Source of the DNA: Anaerolineae bacterium
Lineage (GTDB): Bacteria > Chloroflexota > Anaerolineae > Aggregatilineales > Phototrophicaceae
Reading direction: 5' to 3'
Assembly (NCBI GenBank): GCA_019912965.1
Contig: JAIOHM010000013.1
Location: 1 to 39,334 of the forward strand
DNA length: 39,334 nucleotides
Shown: piece after piece, positions 1 through 8,515 of the stretch
How the letters are laid out: each line of letters opens with the position of its first letter
Numbering within the stretch: the first letter of the stretch is position 1
Notes under the pieces: generated by a model
What the model saw: only the letters and a program-made list of their open reading frames with translations
What the model was told of the DNA's origin: nothing
Databases searched by the model: none
Translations under genes and position numbers: made by a program

Positions 1-114
1 TGGTTGGGCAAGTATCGTCGGCTTAGTAAAGATTATGAAGCCTTGCCCACCGTCAGCGAGACTTGGATTTATGTTGCAATGGTAGATCGAATGCTTCACC
101 ACCTTAGTCCATAA
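1..114 (+). CDS. IS5-type transposase, C-terminal fragment (cut by window edge)
   Basis: The first 37 codons, open from the left edge to a TAA at 112-114, read WLGKYRRLSKDYEALP and then TVSETWIYVAMVDRMLHHLSP. The pattern (R)RLSKDYE.LP..SE..IY.AM...MLRRL is the usual C-terminal tail of IS5-family DDE transposases, just after the last catalytic glutamate. Only this tail is inside the window, so whether the insertion sequence is complete cannot be judged, and no terminal inverted repeat was recognised after the stop. It abuts the leftward nuclease-like gene, whose stop is 23 bases away. Confidence 0.75.
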   Translation, partial: WLGKYRRLSKDYEALPTVSETWIYVAMVDRMLHHLSP

Positions 115-136
115 TTTTATCTGTTACAACTACTCT

Positions 137-1801
137 CTAAATATTGAGCCAGTCAATAAATTCTGGGGCAGTTGCGGCCTTTCGTAAATTGCTGACTTCA
201 TAAGATAGTGACAGGTCGCTTTCAGTGTAAACCGCATTAGGGGTGCAAACGATAGCGATGATTTTGGAGTAGTGACTGAAATTATAGTTTTGCCCGATGG
301 GCGAATCCAGCAGTTCAGCTTTTACGGCCTGCCATTTAAGGACAGCTTCATCAAGACGTAGATGTGCATTCTTAAGAGCATGGTACTCACCAATGTCTTG
401 TCCGACGCTAAAAATAACAGCCTTGCACGAAATTATCAAAAGAGTCTCGCCCGACTCACCAATGGCATCGATGTCTGTGATCTGGTTATGCCTATCCACA
501 CCTCGGCGTATAAGGTGTACTTGACGCATAGCCCGTATTTCATCGGATGGCTTCCACGGAGAGGCATCAATGTAACTCTGTATAGCATCCTCAAAGTGAA
601 TACCCCGCTGATTCCCAGTTCCGCCACCCAAATTTGGAAACCGAAGCATCTTTCCCAATCTGTCTTTCACACTCGCATGATCGATGATAATCCACTTCTT
701 ATCGCCCATAACTACCCCTGGTAGCAAGGGATGTGCACTTGTCTCTAAACTTTCCATATCATCCAACAACTGTATGGGAGTAGCTGGCAAATCAGCACCG
801 GGAAATAGATTTTTAGTCACCGAAACCAATTCATCAAATATGGGCCAATAATCCATTACAAAATCAACCCGCTCATGTACAGAGTAGCCATACATCGCTA
901 TGTTGATGCTGTGTTCTGGTGTACTGGCTGAAATAGGCAGTAGCAAACCTGCCACCAGCATCAAAACAAACCCATCTCGACTCAGCCATTGTTTGTTACT
1001 GTTGTCTGCCAACTTGTATAGATTTGAGATGTGCTTCAATGGCACTCGTGTGGGTAAGTAGTACGTCGGAACAAACGGCGGTGTCTCCAGACCACGAAAT
1101 TCAAAATAGGGCAACGTCCTGGCAACAGGCTGGTAAATTCTATCTACAACCAATATTTGTGATATTTCGAGTCGCTCAGTTTGACTCGGAATAGTTCCAG
1201 TGAGACCAGAAATGCTAAGTTTTTGACGTTCATCAAATAGCTTACCTGCCTTCTGCTTAGATTCCGTCAGAACTGGATCAGGAAGGCGCTTTGCCCTGAT
1301 TCTAAAAAATATTTCTCTGGCAGCAGCACCATATTTAATGTGCAAATCCCCCAAATCATAACTCCCCGCGACAAATGCTAAAACATGGTTAGCGATTGAC
1401 TGAGTTAGGGGAAAGCTGAGCTGCGTATCGAATAGTTCTGAATTGTCTCTGCGTTGTGAACGTGCTGACAGAATTGTAGCCAATGCCCGGCTGTAGCCTT
1501 CGAAACCAAAGTCATCAATAGGGTGAATGTATGGGAATCTTCGCAAATACCATAGCCACTGCACAGGAGAAAACCGCTGTGTCATTTCAACCAAGCCATT
1601 TTCCACAGCACCCAAACACTGTTTGAGATACGGTTGGGCATCTATCGGATCGATTAAGCCATCACCGGATACAGGAGGTCTGGAGATATGCTTGCACCAT
1701 ATCGCACTCTGTTTCTTAGCATCTTCGAGTGCTTTTCTGATCTTTTTCTGGTCTGCATTCACCAATTCCCACATGAGGTGTTTTGATTGAATGAAATCCA
1801 A
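137..1801 (-). CDS. Hypothetical protein with PD-(D/E)XK-like nuclease C-terminus
   Basis: A 554-residue protein with no recognised family over its first two thirds. The C-terminal part carries a pattern like restriction-endonuclease-fold nucleases: an acidic residue in a helix (RGIHFEDAI, E404), then a beta-hairpin ITDIDAIGESGETLLIISCK with D443/D445 and K460. The usual glutamate of the E-x-K step is replaced by serine (S458-C-K460), so the active site is either atypical or weakened. The start is a TTG at 1801 because AAAGGATG lies just upstream on that strand and no in-frame ATG is better placed. The gene is more AT-rich than the host genes to its right and sits next to a transposase tail, which suggests an acquired, possibly defensive gene. 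The nuclease assignment is inference from motif spacing. Confidence 0.6.
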   Translation of the reverse strand: MDFIQSKHLMWELVNADQKKIRKALEDAKKQSAIWCKHISRPPVSGDGLIDPIDAQPYLKQCLGAVENGLVEMTQRFSPVQWLWYLRRFPYIHPIDDFGFEGYSRALATILSARSQRRDNSELFDTQLSFPLTQSIANHVLAFVAGSYDLGDLHIKYGAAAREIFFRIRAKRLPDPVLTESKQKAGKLFDERQKLSISGLTGTIPSQTERLEISQILVVDRIYQPVARTLPYFEFRGLETPPFVPTYYLPTRVPLKHISNLYKLADNSNKQWLSRDGFVLMLVAGLLLPISASTPEHSINIAMYGYSVHERVDFVMDYWPIFDELVSVTKNLFPGADLPATPIQLLDDMESLETSAHPLLPGVVMGDKKWIIIDHASVKDRLGKMLRFPNLGGGTGNQRGIHFEDAIQSYIDASPWKPSDEIRAMRQVHLIRRGVDRHNQITDIDAIGESGETLLIISCKAVIFSVGQDIGEYHALKNAHLRLDEAVLKWQAVKAELLDSPIGQNYNFSHYSKIIAIVCTPNAVYTESDLSLSYEVSNLRKAATAPEFIDWLNI

Positions 1802-2054
1802 TGCTCATCCTTTATTTGGTATCTGCTTGCCAAAGAGTGTATTTCAACATTCTTGTAGCAAGCCATTGATTTGTTCATTTTAGGCTGGATTATAGTAAAT
1901 CTGCCGATAATCTGAAATGAACTCATTAATACCAGTGCTGCTTGACAAAGCCGCTTAATGTGTCATATGCTGACATCGATAAGTGATAAAAATTACAAAG
2001 ACGTCTCCATTGTAATTTGTTACGAGATGGAATTGATTTAGCCAGAGAGTTGTT

Positions 2055-2480
2055 ATGATGATCGAAATCCCCAAGCATATTATGATTGAAATGCACCACG
2101 ACGCATCAGAACCTGATTCGTGTGATGTGATTGTTGAAACCGAAAGCGCCAAAATTTATACGGCGGTGTTCATCACTATCCCCTATCTTCAGCGGCAAAT
2201 GCAGTTAAGCTACGCGGTCAGCAAGCAAATTCCGGATACGCTGCCTGTGCATTATGCGGTACTCGAAACGCCACACGTGGTGGTGGAAAATCTGGCACGG
2301 GAGACGATTGAGGATACGATTGACAATTTGATGGCAATCGATGTTTTTGAGAGCGTTTTTACATTGGTGACTGAGGATGAGAGCGAGGACGCAACCTCCC
2401 GAACTTCTGGCGCGGGGAAACGCGCGACTACCGAAGTTGCAGCGGTTGTGATTTCGGATGTTCTGGTGATCGAGGAGTAA
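2055..2480 (+). CDS. Hypothetical small protein
   Basis: 141 residues, acidic towards the C-terminus, with no family I recognise. The middle (TAVFITIPYLQRQMQLSY, then ARETIEDTIDNLMAIDVFES) looks like an ordinary alpha/beta soluble domain; the last 40 residues (TEDESEDATSRTSGAGKR) look like a disordered linker followed by a hydrophobic tail, VAAVVISDVLVIEE. There is no signal peptide or membrane segment. Two tandem ATGs (2055 and 2058) are possible starts, and no strong ribosome-binding site precedes them. A rho-independent terminator follows 43 bases after the stop, so the gene is probably its own transcription unit, separate from thrS. Confidence 0.6.
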   Translation: MMIEIPKHIMIEMHHDASEPDSCDVIVETESAKIYTAVFITIPYLQRQMQLSYAVSKQIPDTLPVHYAVLETPHVVVENLARETIEDTIDNLMAIDVFESVFTLVTEDESEDATSRTSGAGKRATTEVAAVVISDVLVIEE

Positions 2481-2523
2481 GCGGCAGAAAGGCCTGACGC
2501 AAGCTACCCAAGATGATTATAAT

Positions 2524-2552
2524 ACGCCGGGACAAAATCCCGGCGTTTTGTT
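2524..2552 (+). terminator. Intrinsic terminator between the 141-aa gene and thrS
   Basis: A perfect 9-bp stem, ACGCCGGGA / TCCCGGCGT with loop CAAAA (2524-2546), is followed at once by TTTGTTTTG. This is a textbook rho-independent terminator for the upstream gene. It lies 52 bases before the thrS start, so it could also act as a leader attenuator for thrS, but no T-box or competing stem was seen. Confidence 0.85.
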
Positions 2553-2604
2553 TTGTATATCCTACGCACCTGCTGCGTAATCAAGCACACAATCTGGAGC
2601 AACT

Positions 2605-4413
2605 ATGTCCAATCAGAATTATAAAGACAGCCAGCTTTACCGCATTCGGCATTCGACAGCACACGTTATGGCGGAAGCGATGCTGGAACGCTTCCCGGAG
2701 GCTCAGATTGCGATTGGGCCGCCGATTGAAGATGGATTCTATTATGATTTTAAGCTGCCACGTCCGGCTACAGAAGAGGACTTGCAGTGGGTGGAAAACC
2801 GGATGAAAGAGATCATCCGGGGCAATCACGATTTTACGGTGCGCGAAGTGACACCCAGCGAGGCACTGGAATTCTTCAAGGATCAGCCGTACAAGGTTGA
2901 ACTGATTAACGATCTGGTGTCCGGGCGGGTGGATGAAAATGGTGAACAAATCGCCGCGCCTGCCGAGAAAATGACGTTCTGGACACAGGATACCTTCACG
3001 GATTTGTGTCGTGGGCCGCACGTCAAAAATACGCGCGAAATTAACCCGGATGCGATTAACGTCACCTTCAAACCGATGGCAGGGGCGTACTGGCGCGGCG
3101 ATGAAAACCGCGAACAGCTTACGCGAATTTATGGAACGGCATGGGAAACACCGGAAGAACTTCAGGAATATCTGCGCCTTCTGGAAGAAGCCAAGAAGCG
3201 TGACCACCGCATCATTGGCGAAAAGATGGGTTTGTTCACGATCAGCCCGCTGGTGGGTAAGGGGCTGCCGCTGTGGAAGCCTTATGGCGCGGCGATGCGG
3301 GATTCGCTGGAACGCTGGCTGCGGGAGACCCAGATTGACAACGGCTATCAACCGGTGGTGACGCCGCATATTGGCAAGCTGGATTTGTACAAAACGTCCG
3401 GTCATTATCCGTACTATAAAGACAGCCAGTATGCGCCCATTCAGGTGGATGACGAGGAATTCCTGCTGAAGCCGATGAACTGCCCACATCACATCATGAT
3501 TTACAAGAGCGAGATGCGTTCGTACCGCGATCTTCCGGTGCGTTTGGCGGAATTCGGAACGGTTTATCGTTATGAACAATCGGGCGAGTTGAACGGTTTG
3601 ACGCGGGTGCGCGGCTTTACAGTAGATGATGCTCATCTGTTTGTTGCCCCGAACCAATTGTTGGAAGAATTCAAGAAGGTCGTCAGCCTGATTCAAAATA
3701 TCTTCAATTCGCTGGGGTTGACGGACTTCCGCGCCCGCGTTGGTACACGTGACCCCAAGAGTGACAAGTATGTGGGTGATGACCAATTGTGGGAAAACGC
3801 GACGAGCGCGATCATCCAAGCCTGTGAAGAATTGAAGCTGCCGTATCATATTGAAGAAGGTGAAGCGGCATTTTATGGGCCGAAGCTGGACTTCATGGTG
3901 CGGGATGTGCTGAAGCGCGAATGGCAGTTGGGAACGGTACAGGTGGATTACAATCTGCCCGCACGGTTTGAACTGGAATACGTGGCGGATGACAATACCC
4001 GTCAACGCCCGATCATGATTCACCGCGCACCATTCGGCAGTATGGAACGGTTCGTCGGCATTCTGATTGAGCATTTCGCGGGTGTGTTCCCTGTGTGGCT
4101 GGCTCCTGTACAGGCGATCATTATTCCGATTGCCGACCGCCACTTTGAATATGCGGACAGTGTTGCAGCGGAACTGAAACGGCTGGGGGCACGCGTGGAA
4201 ATCGATAAGGGCAAGTCACGGATGCAGGCAAAAATCCGTGAACACCGCGAACGGCACATTCCTTACATGCTGATTGTGGGCGATAAAGACATGGAAGCCG
4301 GGACGGTCAGTGTACGCTTGCGGACGGATGAGGACTTGGGTGCGATGCCACGCGCGGATTTTGCGGCATTGATGGGGCGGATTTTGGAGAGTCATTCGCT
4401 GGAATTGCAGTAA
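2605..4413 (+). CDS. thrS: Threonyl-tRNA synthetase (no TGS domain)
   Basis: Class II aminoacyl-tRNA synthetase that charges tRNA-Thr with threonine using ATP, in the cytoplasm. The 602 residues begin directly with the second additional (editing) domain, RIRHSTAHVMAEAM at about residue 13; the N-terminal TGS domain of the usual ~640-residue enzyme is missing. The catalytic core is intact: MNCPHH with zinc ligand C293, GTVYRYEQSGEL and GFTVDDAHLF (H344), and MIHRAPFGSMERF with H473, followed by the WLAPVQ anticodon-binding domain. The editing-site block (DLCRGPHV) is present. The ATG at 2605 follows a GGAG ribosome-binding site. No in-frame upstream extension could hold a TGS domain, and a terminator sits just upstream, so the short form is probably genuine. 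Confidence 0.97.
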   Translation: MSNQNYKDSQLYRIRHSTAHVMAEAMLERFPEAQIAIGPPIEDGFYYDFKLPRPATEEDLQWVENRMKEIIRGNHDFTVREVTPSEALEFFKDQPYKVELINDLVSGRVDENGEQIAAPAEKMTFWTQDTFTDLCRGPHVKNTREINPDAINVTFKPMAGAYWRGDENREQLTRIYGTAWETPEELQEYLRLLEEAKKRDHRIIGEKMGLFTISPLVGKGLPLWKPYGAAMRDSLERWLRETQIDNGYQPVVTPHIGKLDLYKTSGHYPYYKDSQYAPIQVDDEEFLLKPMNCPHHIMIYKSEMRSYRDLPVRLAEFGTVYRYEQSGELNGLTRVRGFTVDDAHLFVAPNQLLEEFKKVVSLIQNIFNSLGLTDFRARVGTRDPKSDKYVGDDQLWENATSAIIQACEELKLPYHIEEGEAAFYGPKLDFMVRDVLKREWQLGTVQVDYNLPARFELEYVADDNTRQRPIMIHRAPFGSMERFVGILIEHFAGVFPVWLAPVQAIIIPIADRHFEYADSVAAELKRLGARVEIDKGKSRMQAKIREHRERHIPYMLIVGDKDMEAGTVSVRLRTDEDLGAMPRADFAALMGRILESHSLELQ

Positions 4414-4452
4414 GCAGTACAAAGTACTGAGTACTGAGCGAGGGAATGATGT

Positions 4453-4482
4453 GGGCGGATATGCGCTGCGCTTAGTCCGCCC
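4453..4482. repeat. Intergenic GC-rich palindrome (REP-like), copy 1
   Basis: GGGCGGA (4453-4459) pairs with TCCGCCC (4476-4482) around a loop that contains its own GCGC-rich dyad, and is followed by CTACT. The same design and the CGCCCCTACT edge recur at 6426-6450, so the two are probably copies of one dispersed intergenic family. There is no T-run after the stem, so it is a poor intrinsic terminator. Short AGTACT repeats (about 4415-4437) lie just before it. Confidence 0.55.
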
Positions 4483-4533
4483 CTACTTCAGGTGCACTTT
4501 ATTTCGGTTATCCATAAGCTGCTGTTATGAAGT

Positions 4534-5391
4534 ATGGTTGAGCTTTTAAGGGCTGAAATTCAGGCAGTGTTGGGCAGTACACCTCAGCAATTTATACCGC
4601 TTTCGGGCGGATGCATTGGTGAGGTGTTTCGCGTTCGGCTGGCGGATGGCTCGTCGATTGTGGCGAAGGTGGCGGATGGGTCGGGCGTTAAACTCGATCC
4701 TGAAGGCTACATGCTGCGGTATCTGGCACAACACAGTCGCTTGCCCGTGCCGAAGGTGCTGCATAGTTCTGACAATCTGCTCCTGATGGAATTCATCGAG
4801 GGTGATAGCAATTTAGGCGAGGGTGTACAATGTCATGCTGCGGAGTTGTTAGCCGAATTGCACACTATTAAAGGCACAGCTTTCGGGCTGGAACGGGATA
4901 CGCTGATTGGTGGTTTGCATCAGCCGAATCCGCAGATGGATTCGTGGATCGCATTTTTCCGGGAACAGCGGTTGCTTTACATGGCACGGGAAGCGAAACG
5001 GGCAGGGCAGCTTCCGCAAGCTGTTCTGGAACGGGTTGAAAAGTTCAGCCAACAGCTTGAACGATGGCTGCATGAACCGGAATATCCGGCGCTAATTCAT
5101 GGCGATATGTGGACGACGAATATTCTGGCGCGAGATGAACGGGTTACAGGGTTCCTTGATCCAGCGATTTATTATGCTCACCCGGAAATTGAACTGGCTT
5201 TCAGCACGTTGTTCAATACGTTTGGGTACCCATTCTTCGAGCGTTACCAGCATCTACGACCCATCGCACCGGGATTCTTTGAGGAACGGCGGGACATTTA
5301 TAATCTGTATCCGCTACTGGTGCATGTGCGATTGTTTGGGGGTGGTTATGTCAGCGGGGTCAGCCGGACGCTAACACGATTCGGCTTTTAA
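4534..5391 (+). CDS. Fructosamine/ketosamine kinase family protein
   Basis: A 285-residue member of the fructosamine-3-kinase family (APH-like fold), which phosphorylates ketosamines on glycated amines or proteins so that they break down. Visible motifs: a nucleotide-binding start, LSGGCIGEVFRV, with the lysine in SIVAKVADG; the catalytic loop HGDMWTTNIL (about residues 189-198), matching the family HGDLWxGN; and the metal-binding segment FLDPAIYYAHPEIELA, matching DPAxYYGHREAElA. Length fits the family (about 290). An ATG seven bases upstream opens only a four-codon frame, so the start is taken at 4534. The ribosome-binding site is weak. It is separated from thrS by a palindrome and is probably a separate unit. 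Confidence 0.9.
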   Translation: MVELLRAEIQAVLGSTPQQFIPLSGGCIGEVFRVRLADGSSIVAKVADGSGVKLDPEGYMLRYLAQHSRLPVPKVLHSSDNLLLMEFIEGDSNLGEGVQCHAAELLAELHTIKGTAFGLERDTLIGGLHQPNPQMDSWIAFFREQRLLYMAREAKRAGQLPQAVLERVEKFSQQLERWLHEPEYPALIHGDMWTTNILARDERVTGFLDPAIYYAHPEIELAFSTLFNTFGYPFFERYQHLRPIAPGFFEERRDIYNLYPLLVHVRLFGGGYVSGVSRTLTRFGF

Positions 5392-5414
5392 CAGATTTTT
5401 TCGATCTTCTGACA

Positions 5415-5442
5415 TTACCTTACAACACTTTTCTTCTATAAT
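5415..5442 (+). promoter_or_regulatory. Candidate sigma-70 promoter for the membrane-protein gene
   Basis: A perfect -10 box TATAAT (5437-5442) lies 16 bases after a weak -35 box TTACCT (5415-5420), in an AT-rich gap. The first base of transcription would fall near 5449, about 28 bases before the ATG at 5477, which has a GGGGGT ribosome-binding site. Confidence 0.5.
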
Positions 5443-5476
5443 CGAGTGCGTAATACACACTGATACAGGGGGTATC

Positions 5477-6409
5477 ATGAAACGTTATCGTGCCAGTGGG
5501 CGGTTCTCGTTTGGGGGATTTATTGGGCTGATTTTGGTGTCGCTCCTCGGTGGCGCGGCAATCGGCGGGTTGGCCTTCGCCGTTTCGCATCTGATTTATC
5601 TGATTGTTTTATTTCCAATTGTGATGGGGGCTATTGGCGGCGGGTTGCTGGCATTGGTGGTGAAGGGCGGCAAAGTACGCAGTCCGATTTTGGTATTTTT
5701 GTTCAGCGTGCTGATCGGTGTGGTTATGATCGGGACGATGCATTTCCTCGACTACTATATTGATTTCCGCAATGAGTTCCATAATGCGGTTGTTGAAAAC
5801 AGCGGGGAAATTCCGGCTGATGAAGAAGCAGGATTCCTTGATGAAATTCTGGAAGAAGAGACTGGCGATAAAGGTTTCGTTGGCTACATGAAACTTTCGG
5901 CTCAGGAAGGTTTTACGATTACACGCGGTTCGAGCGAGACGACCCTTCAGGGAACCGGCGCATGGGTTTATTGGGGCGCTGAACTGGTGGGTGTGATTAT
6001 CCTTAGTGCTATTATCGGAGTCGGGGCGGCGCGTCAGCCCTTCAACGAAGAGGCAGGCGAATGGTATCCGATGGGTCTGATTGCAGGTAATGTTGCCTGG
6101 GATTCGCGCAAGGCTTTCCGCAAGCTGCTGAAGAACGGCGATTACAATGAAGCTGCGAGGTTGGTCAATCCGGGTACGGGTACGATGCCTTACCTGGCGC
6201 TGGTGGTGCAGGGGACGCCCAGCGCACCCCAGAGCGATGTTATTCTGTCGTTGAAAGAAATTCGGCTGAACCGAGGCAAGACAATTGAGGCCACTGTGAT
6301 GAATGGTGTGCTTTCACCCTCAGAGGCTCGAACGCTGCTTCGCACGAGTACCGCACCGAAAGATTCGGTTGAGACGGCGCTGTCGCAGTCGTCGCCTGTG
6401 ATCGGGTAG
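5477..6409 (+). CDS. Multi-pass membrane protein, function unknown
   Basis: 310 residues. The first 95 form about three glycine-rich hydrophobic helices (FIGLILVSLLGGAAIGGLAF; LIYLIVLFPIVMGAIGGGLL; ILVFLFSVLIGVVMIGTM). A soluble acidic stretch of about 75 residues follows (EEAGFLDEILEEETGDKGF), then another membrane helix (GVIILSAIIGVGAA, about 174-187) and a soluble C-terminal domain of about 120 residues. No family was recognised. The start is well supported by a GGGGGT ribosome-binding site five bases upstream and a promoter in the gap. The gene converges on the OsmC gene across a palindromic terminator-like element. Confidence 0.7.
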   Translation: MKRYRASGRFSFGGFIGLILVSLLGGAAIGGLAFAVSHLIYLIVLFPIVMGAIGGGLLALVVKGGKVRSPILVFLFSVLIGVVMIGTMHFLDYYIDFRNEFHNAVVENSGEIPADEEAGFLDEILEEETGDKGFVGYMKLSAQEGFTITRGSSETTLQGTGAWVYWGAELVGVIILSAIIGVGAARQPFNEEAGEWYPMGLIAGNVAWDSRKAFRKLLKNGDYNEAARLVNPGTGTMPYLALVVQGTPSAPQSDVILSLKEIRLNRGKTIEATVMNGVLSPSEARTLLRTSTAPKDSVETALSQSSPVIG

Positions 6410-6425
6410 TTGAATAGCTGTAAGT

Positions 6426-6447
6426 GGGGCGCAACATGCTGCGCCCC
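6426..6447. repeat. Intergenic palindrome (REP-like), copy 2; possible bidirectional terminator
   Basis: GGGGCGCA (6426-6433) and TGCGCCCC (6440-6447) form a perfect 8-bp stem around ACATGC, followed by TACTC. It lies between two convergent genes, where it could stop transcription from both sides. Its TGCGCCCCTACT edge closely matches the copy at 4453-4482 (TCCGCCCCTACT). Confidence 0.6.
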
Positions 6448-6460
6448 TACTCAAAACATT

Positions 6461-6892
6461 CTAGCTGACAAGTTTGGCGTTGAGGGTGATGGGGGTGCTG
6501 GCAAGCGCGCGCGAAATCGGACACAGTTCCTTCGATTTCGCGGCCAGTTCGTCGAATTGTTCCTGGCTGACGCCGGGAACAACGGCTTCAACGTTCAGGG
6601 TGATTTTATCGATAACCGGGCCTTTTTCGTCGCGGCTTAGGGAAACATCAGCAGTGGCGTGGACGCGCGTGGGGGTGAAGCCAGCGGTGGTCAACTGCGC
6701 CGAGAGAAACATAGCATAGCATCCTGCATGAGCCGCGCCGACCAGTTCTTCCGGGTTGGTTGCGCCGCCTTCTTCTTCAAAACGCGCCTTGAAATTGTAC
6801 GGCAGATCGAACAGGCCGCTGCCGCCCTTGACTGTGCCTTTGCCTTCGCGCAGGGTGCCTTCCCAAACAGCTTCTGCTTTACGTAATGACAT
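6461..6892 (-). CDS. osmC: OsmC-family peroxiredoxin
   Basis: A 143-residue thiol peroxidase that reduces organic hydroperoxides. The whole chain follows the E. coli OsmC pattern: EGTLREGKGTV, then GLFDLPYNF, then TNPEELVGAAHAGCYAMFLS with the first redox cysteine, GFTPTRVHATADVSL, and KELCPISRAL with the second cysteine. The frame stays open for 31 more codons upstream, but the start at 6892 is chosen because AAGGAGA lies eight bases before that ATG and because the family begins there. It converges with the membrane-protein gene and is read away from the metallophosphoesterase gene. Confidence 0.93.
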   Translation of the reverse strand: MSLRKAEAVWEGTLREGKGTVKGGSGLFDLPYNFKARFEEEGGATNPEELVGAAHAGCYAMFLSAQLTTAGFTPTRVHATADVSLSRDEKGPVIDKITLNVEAVVPGVSQEQFDELAAKSKELCPISRALASTPITLNAKLVS

Positions 6893-7040
6893 CGTTAAAA
6901 TCTCCTTCATCGGAATAAAATTCAGTTCGCCTACAATACCATAACCCTTTGCCGAGTTCCAAGCCCATTGATGGAATGCTGGCAAGGTGGGGGAATTGTG
7001 CTAGACTTCCCGTGATGAATGGATAGCAAGGGGTTCGTTT

Positions 7041-7808
7041 ATGCGTCTGGCCGTTCTTTCCGATATACATGGTAATCTGGCTGCGTTGGAAGCGGTACTG
7101 AACGATCTGCAAGCGGTTGGCGGCGCAGATTTGACGTGGTGTTTGGGCGATATCGCCTTATTTGGGCCACACCCTTCGGAATGTGTTCAACGGATTAAGG
7201 CGCTGGCGGAAGCCGACGAGGGCAAAACCTTTAAGGTGATTGGCGGGAATGCTGATCGTTATCTGATAAATGGTGAGCGTCCGCGATGGCCTTCGGCAAA
7301 AGATGAAGAAGGGCTTAAAAAACAGATTGGTGAGTGGCGGTCATTTAATGCGGGTTTGCTGTGGTGTTTGGAACAACTGCGGTTTGAAGATTATGAGTTC
7401 TTGAAGAAGATACGCGGGCATGAGCTGGGGCAGGATGTCGAGAGATTCGGTCATGTGATCGGCTATCATGCCGTGCCGGGTAATGACGAAACGAATTTGA
7501 CACCCGAAACGAGCGATGAGGAAGCACGCGATTTGCTGCTCGACCGCGAAGGACGAATGGGAATCGGCGGGCATATTCACAGACAATATGATCGTGATTT
7601 AGGCAACTGGCGGATTATTAATCCCGGCAGCATTGGGATGCCCGTTGATGTGCGCGGACAAGCGGGTTGGGCATTACTGACGTTCGAGGATGGACAGGTG
7701 CAAGTTGATTTGCGGCGTGTGCCGTTTGATGTAGAAGCGGTGATTGCGGATTTGCAGGCGGTCGGGCATCCGGCAGTGGAGTGGGTGGCGACTCGTTTGC
7801 TTCCATAA
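7041..7808 (+). CDS. Calcineurin-like metallophosphoesterase (YfcE/MJ0936-type)
   Basis: 255 residues with the full metal-site signature of the family: SDIHGN (D8, H10), CLGDIALFGPHP, GNAD, GYHAVPG and IGGHIHRQYD with its paired histidines. These coordinate two metal ions that hydrolyse phosphoesters; the natural substrate cannot be read from sequence. INPGSIGMP near the C-terminus is typical of YfcE/MJ0936-type enzymes, which run somewhat shorter. The next gene starts 10 bases after the stop, so the two are likely co-transcribed. Confidence 0.9.
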   Translation: MRLAVLSDIHGNLAALEAVLNDLQAVGGADLTWCLGDIALFGPHPSECVQRIKALAEADEGKTFKVIGGNADRYLINGERPRWPSAKDEEGLKKQIGEWRSFNAGLLWCLEQLRFEDYEFLKKIRGHELGQDVERFGHVIGYHAVPGNDETNLTPETSDEEARDLLLDREGRMGIGGHIHRQYDRDLGNWRIINPGSIGMPVDVRGQAGWALLTFEDGQVQVDLRRVPFDVEAVIADLQAVGHPAVEWVATRLLP

Positions 7809-7817
7809 GGGATAACT

Positions 7818-8453
7818 ATGCAAGGCGACAAAACAGAAAAGCTGTTGGGGGAACTTCAGGGTGAGCAGGATTATGGGGTTCTGCTGGCGGCGCAGATGGG
7901 TGGTGTGCCACAAGAGCTGCAACTGATGATTCAGACGGCGCAATATGATGAGGCGGCACAAGGCTTGCGACCACGCGCGCAATATATTCTGCGGGCGTTG
8001 GGCGTGGTGGAACATCGGGTGAGTCTGGGGATGTTTGGGCGCTTATTCATCGCAGATGAGCATCCAATTTTGTTTCATTACAATCTGACGCGCCATGCGA
8101 TTCATTTTGAAGGGAAGCCAAAGGATGTAAATGAACTGGTGCTGGATATTCATCAGGGGTATTTGAGCACATTTGGCCCGTGGCGTGAACTGGCACGGGA
8201 CATCAACCGGGAAAAACCTCTGGTCGATTTGCTGCAAAGTGGGGGAGGTGTTCTGGGGACAATGCCCAAACCAGCAGCGGAAAGAATGGTGAAGGTGCTG
8301 GAACATCACGGCTTAACGGCACGGTTGGATGAAGAGGCAACTTACGAGAAAGATGATGAACATGGGCGTTCCCGGCGGATGAAGCTGTTGGGCGTGGATG
8401 ATTCCTATCTTATTGCGCTGGATTTCTCGGTGGATGAGATGGGTAAGGTATAA
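7818..8453 (+). CDS. Hypothetical protein co-transcribed with the phosphoesterase
   Basis: 211 residues, soluble, with no recognised family. The chain reads as a compact alpha/beta protein: a helical first third (EQDYGVLLAAQMGGVPQELQ), a central part rich in hydrophobic strands (HPILFHYNLTRHAIHFEG), and a C-terminal half ending in VDDSYLIALDFSVDEMGKV. It starts 10 bases after the metallophosphoesterase stop, which suggests shared expression. No catalytic motif, signal peptide or membrane helix was seen. Confidence 0.6.
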   Translation: MQGDKTEKLLGELQGEQDYGVLLAAQMGGVPQELQLMIQTAQYDEAAQGLRPRAQYILRALGVVEHRVSLGMFGRLFIADEHPILFHYNLTRHAIHFEGKPKDVNELVLDIHQGYLSTFGPWRELARDINREKPLVDLLQSGGGVLGTMPKPAAERMVKVLEHHGLTARLDEEATYEKDDEHGRSRRMKLLGVDDSYLIALDFSVDEMGKV

Positions 8454-8515
8454 GTAACGAGTGAAATACTGGCTTATCCTTGTACGAAAATATTGCTGAG
8501 TAAGGAGTTGTTATT

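Noticed and set aside
2581..4143. 520-codon leftward open frame opposite thrS
   Set aside because: It is the complement of an unmistakable thrS and reads as a histidine/arginine-rich artefact with no domain.
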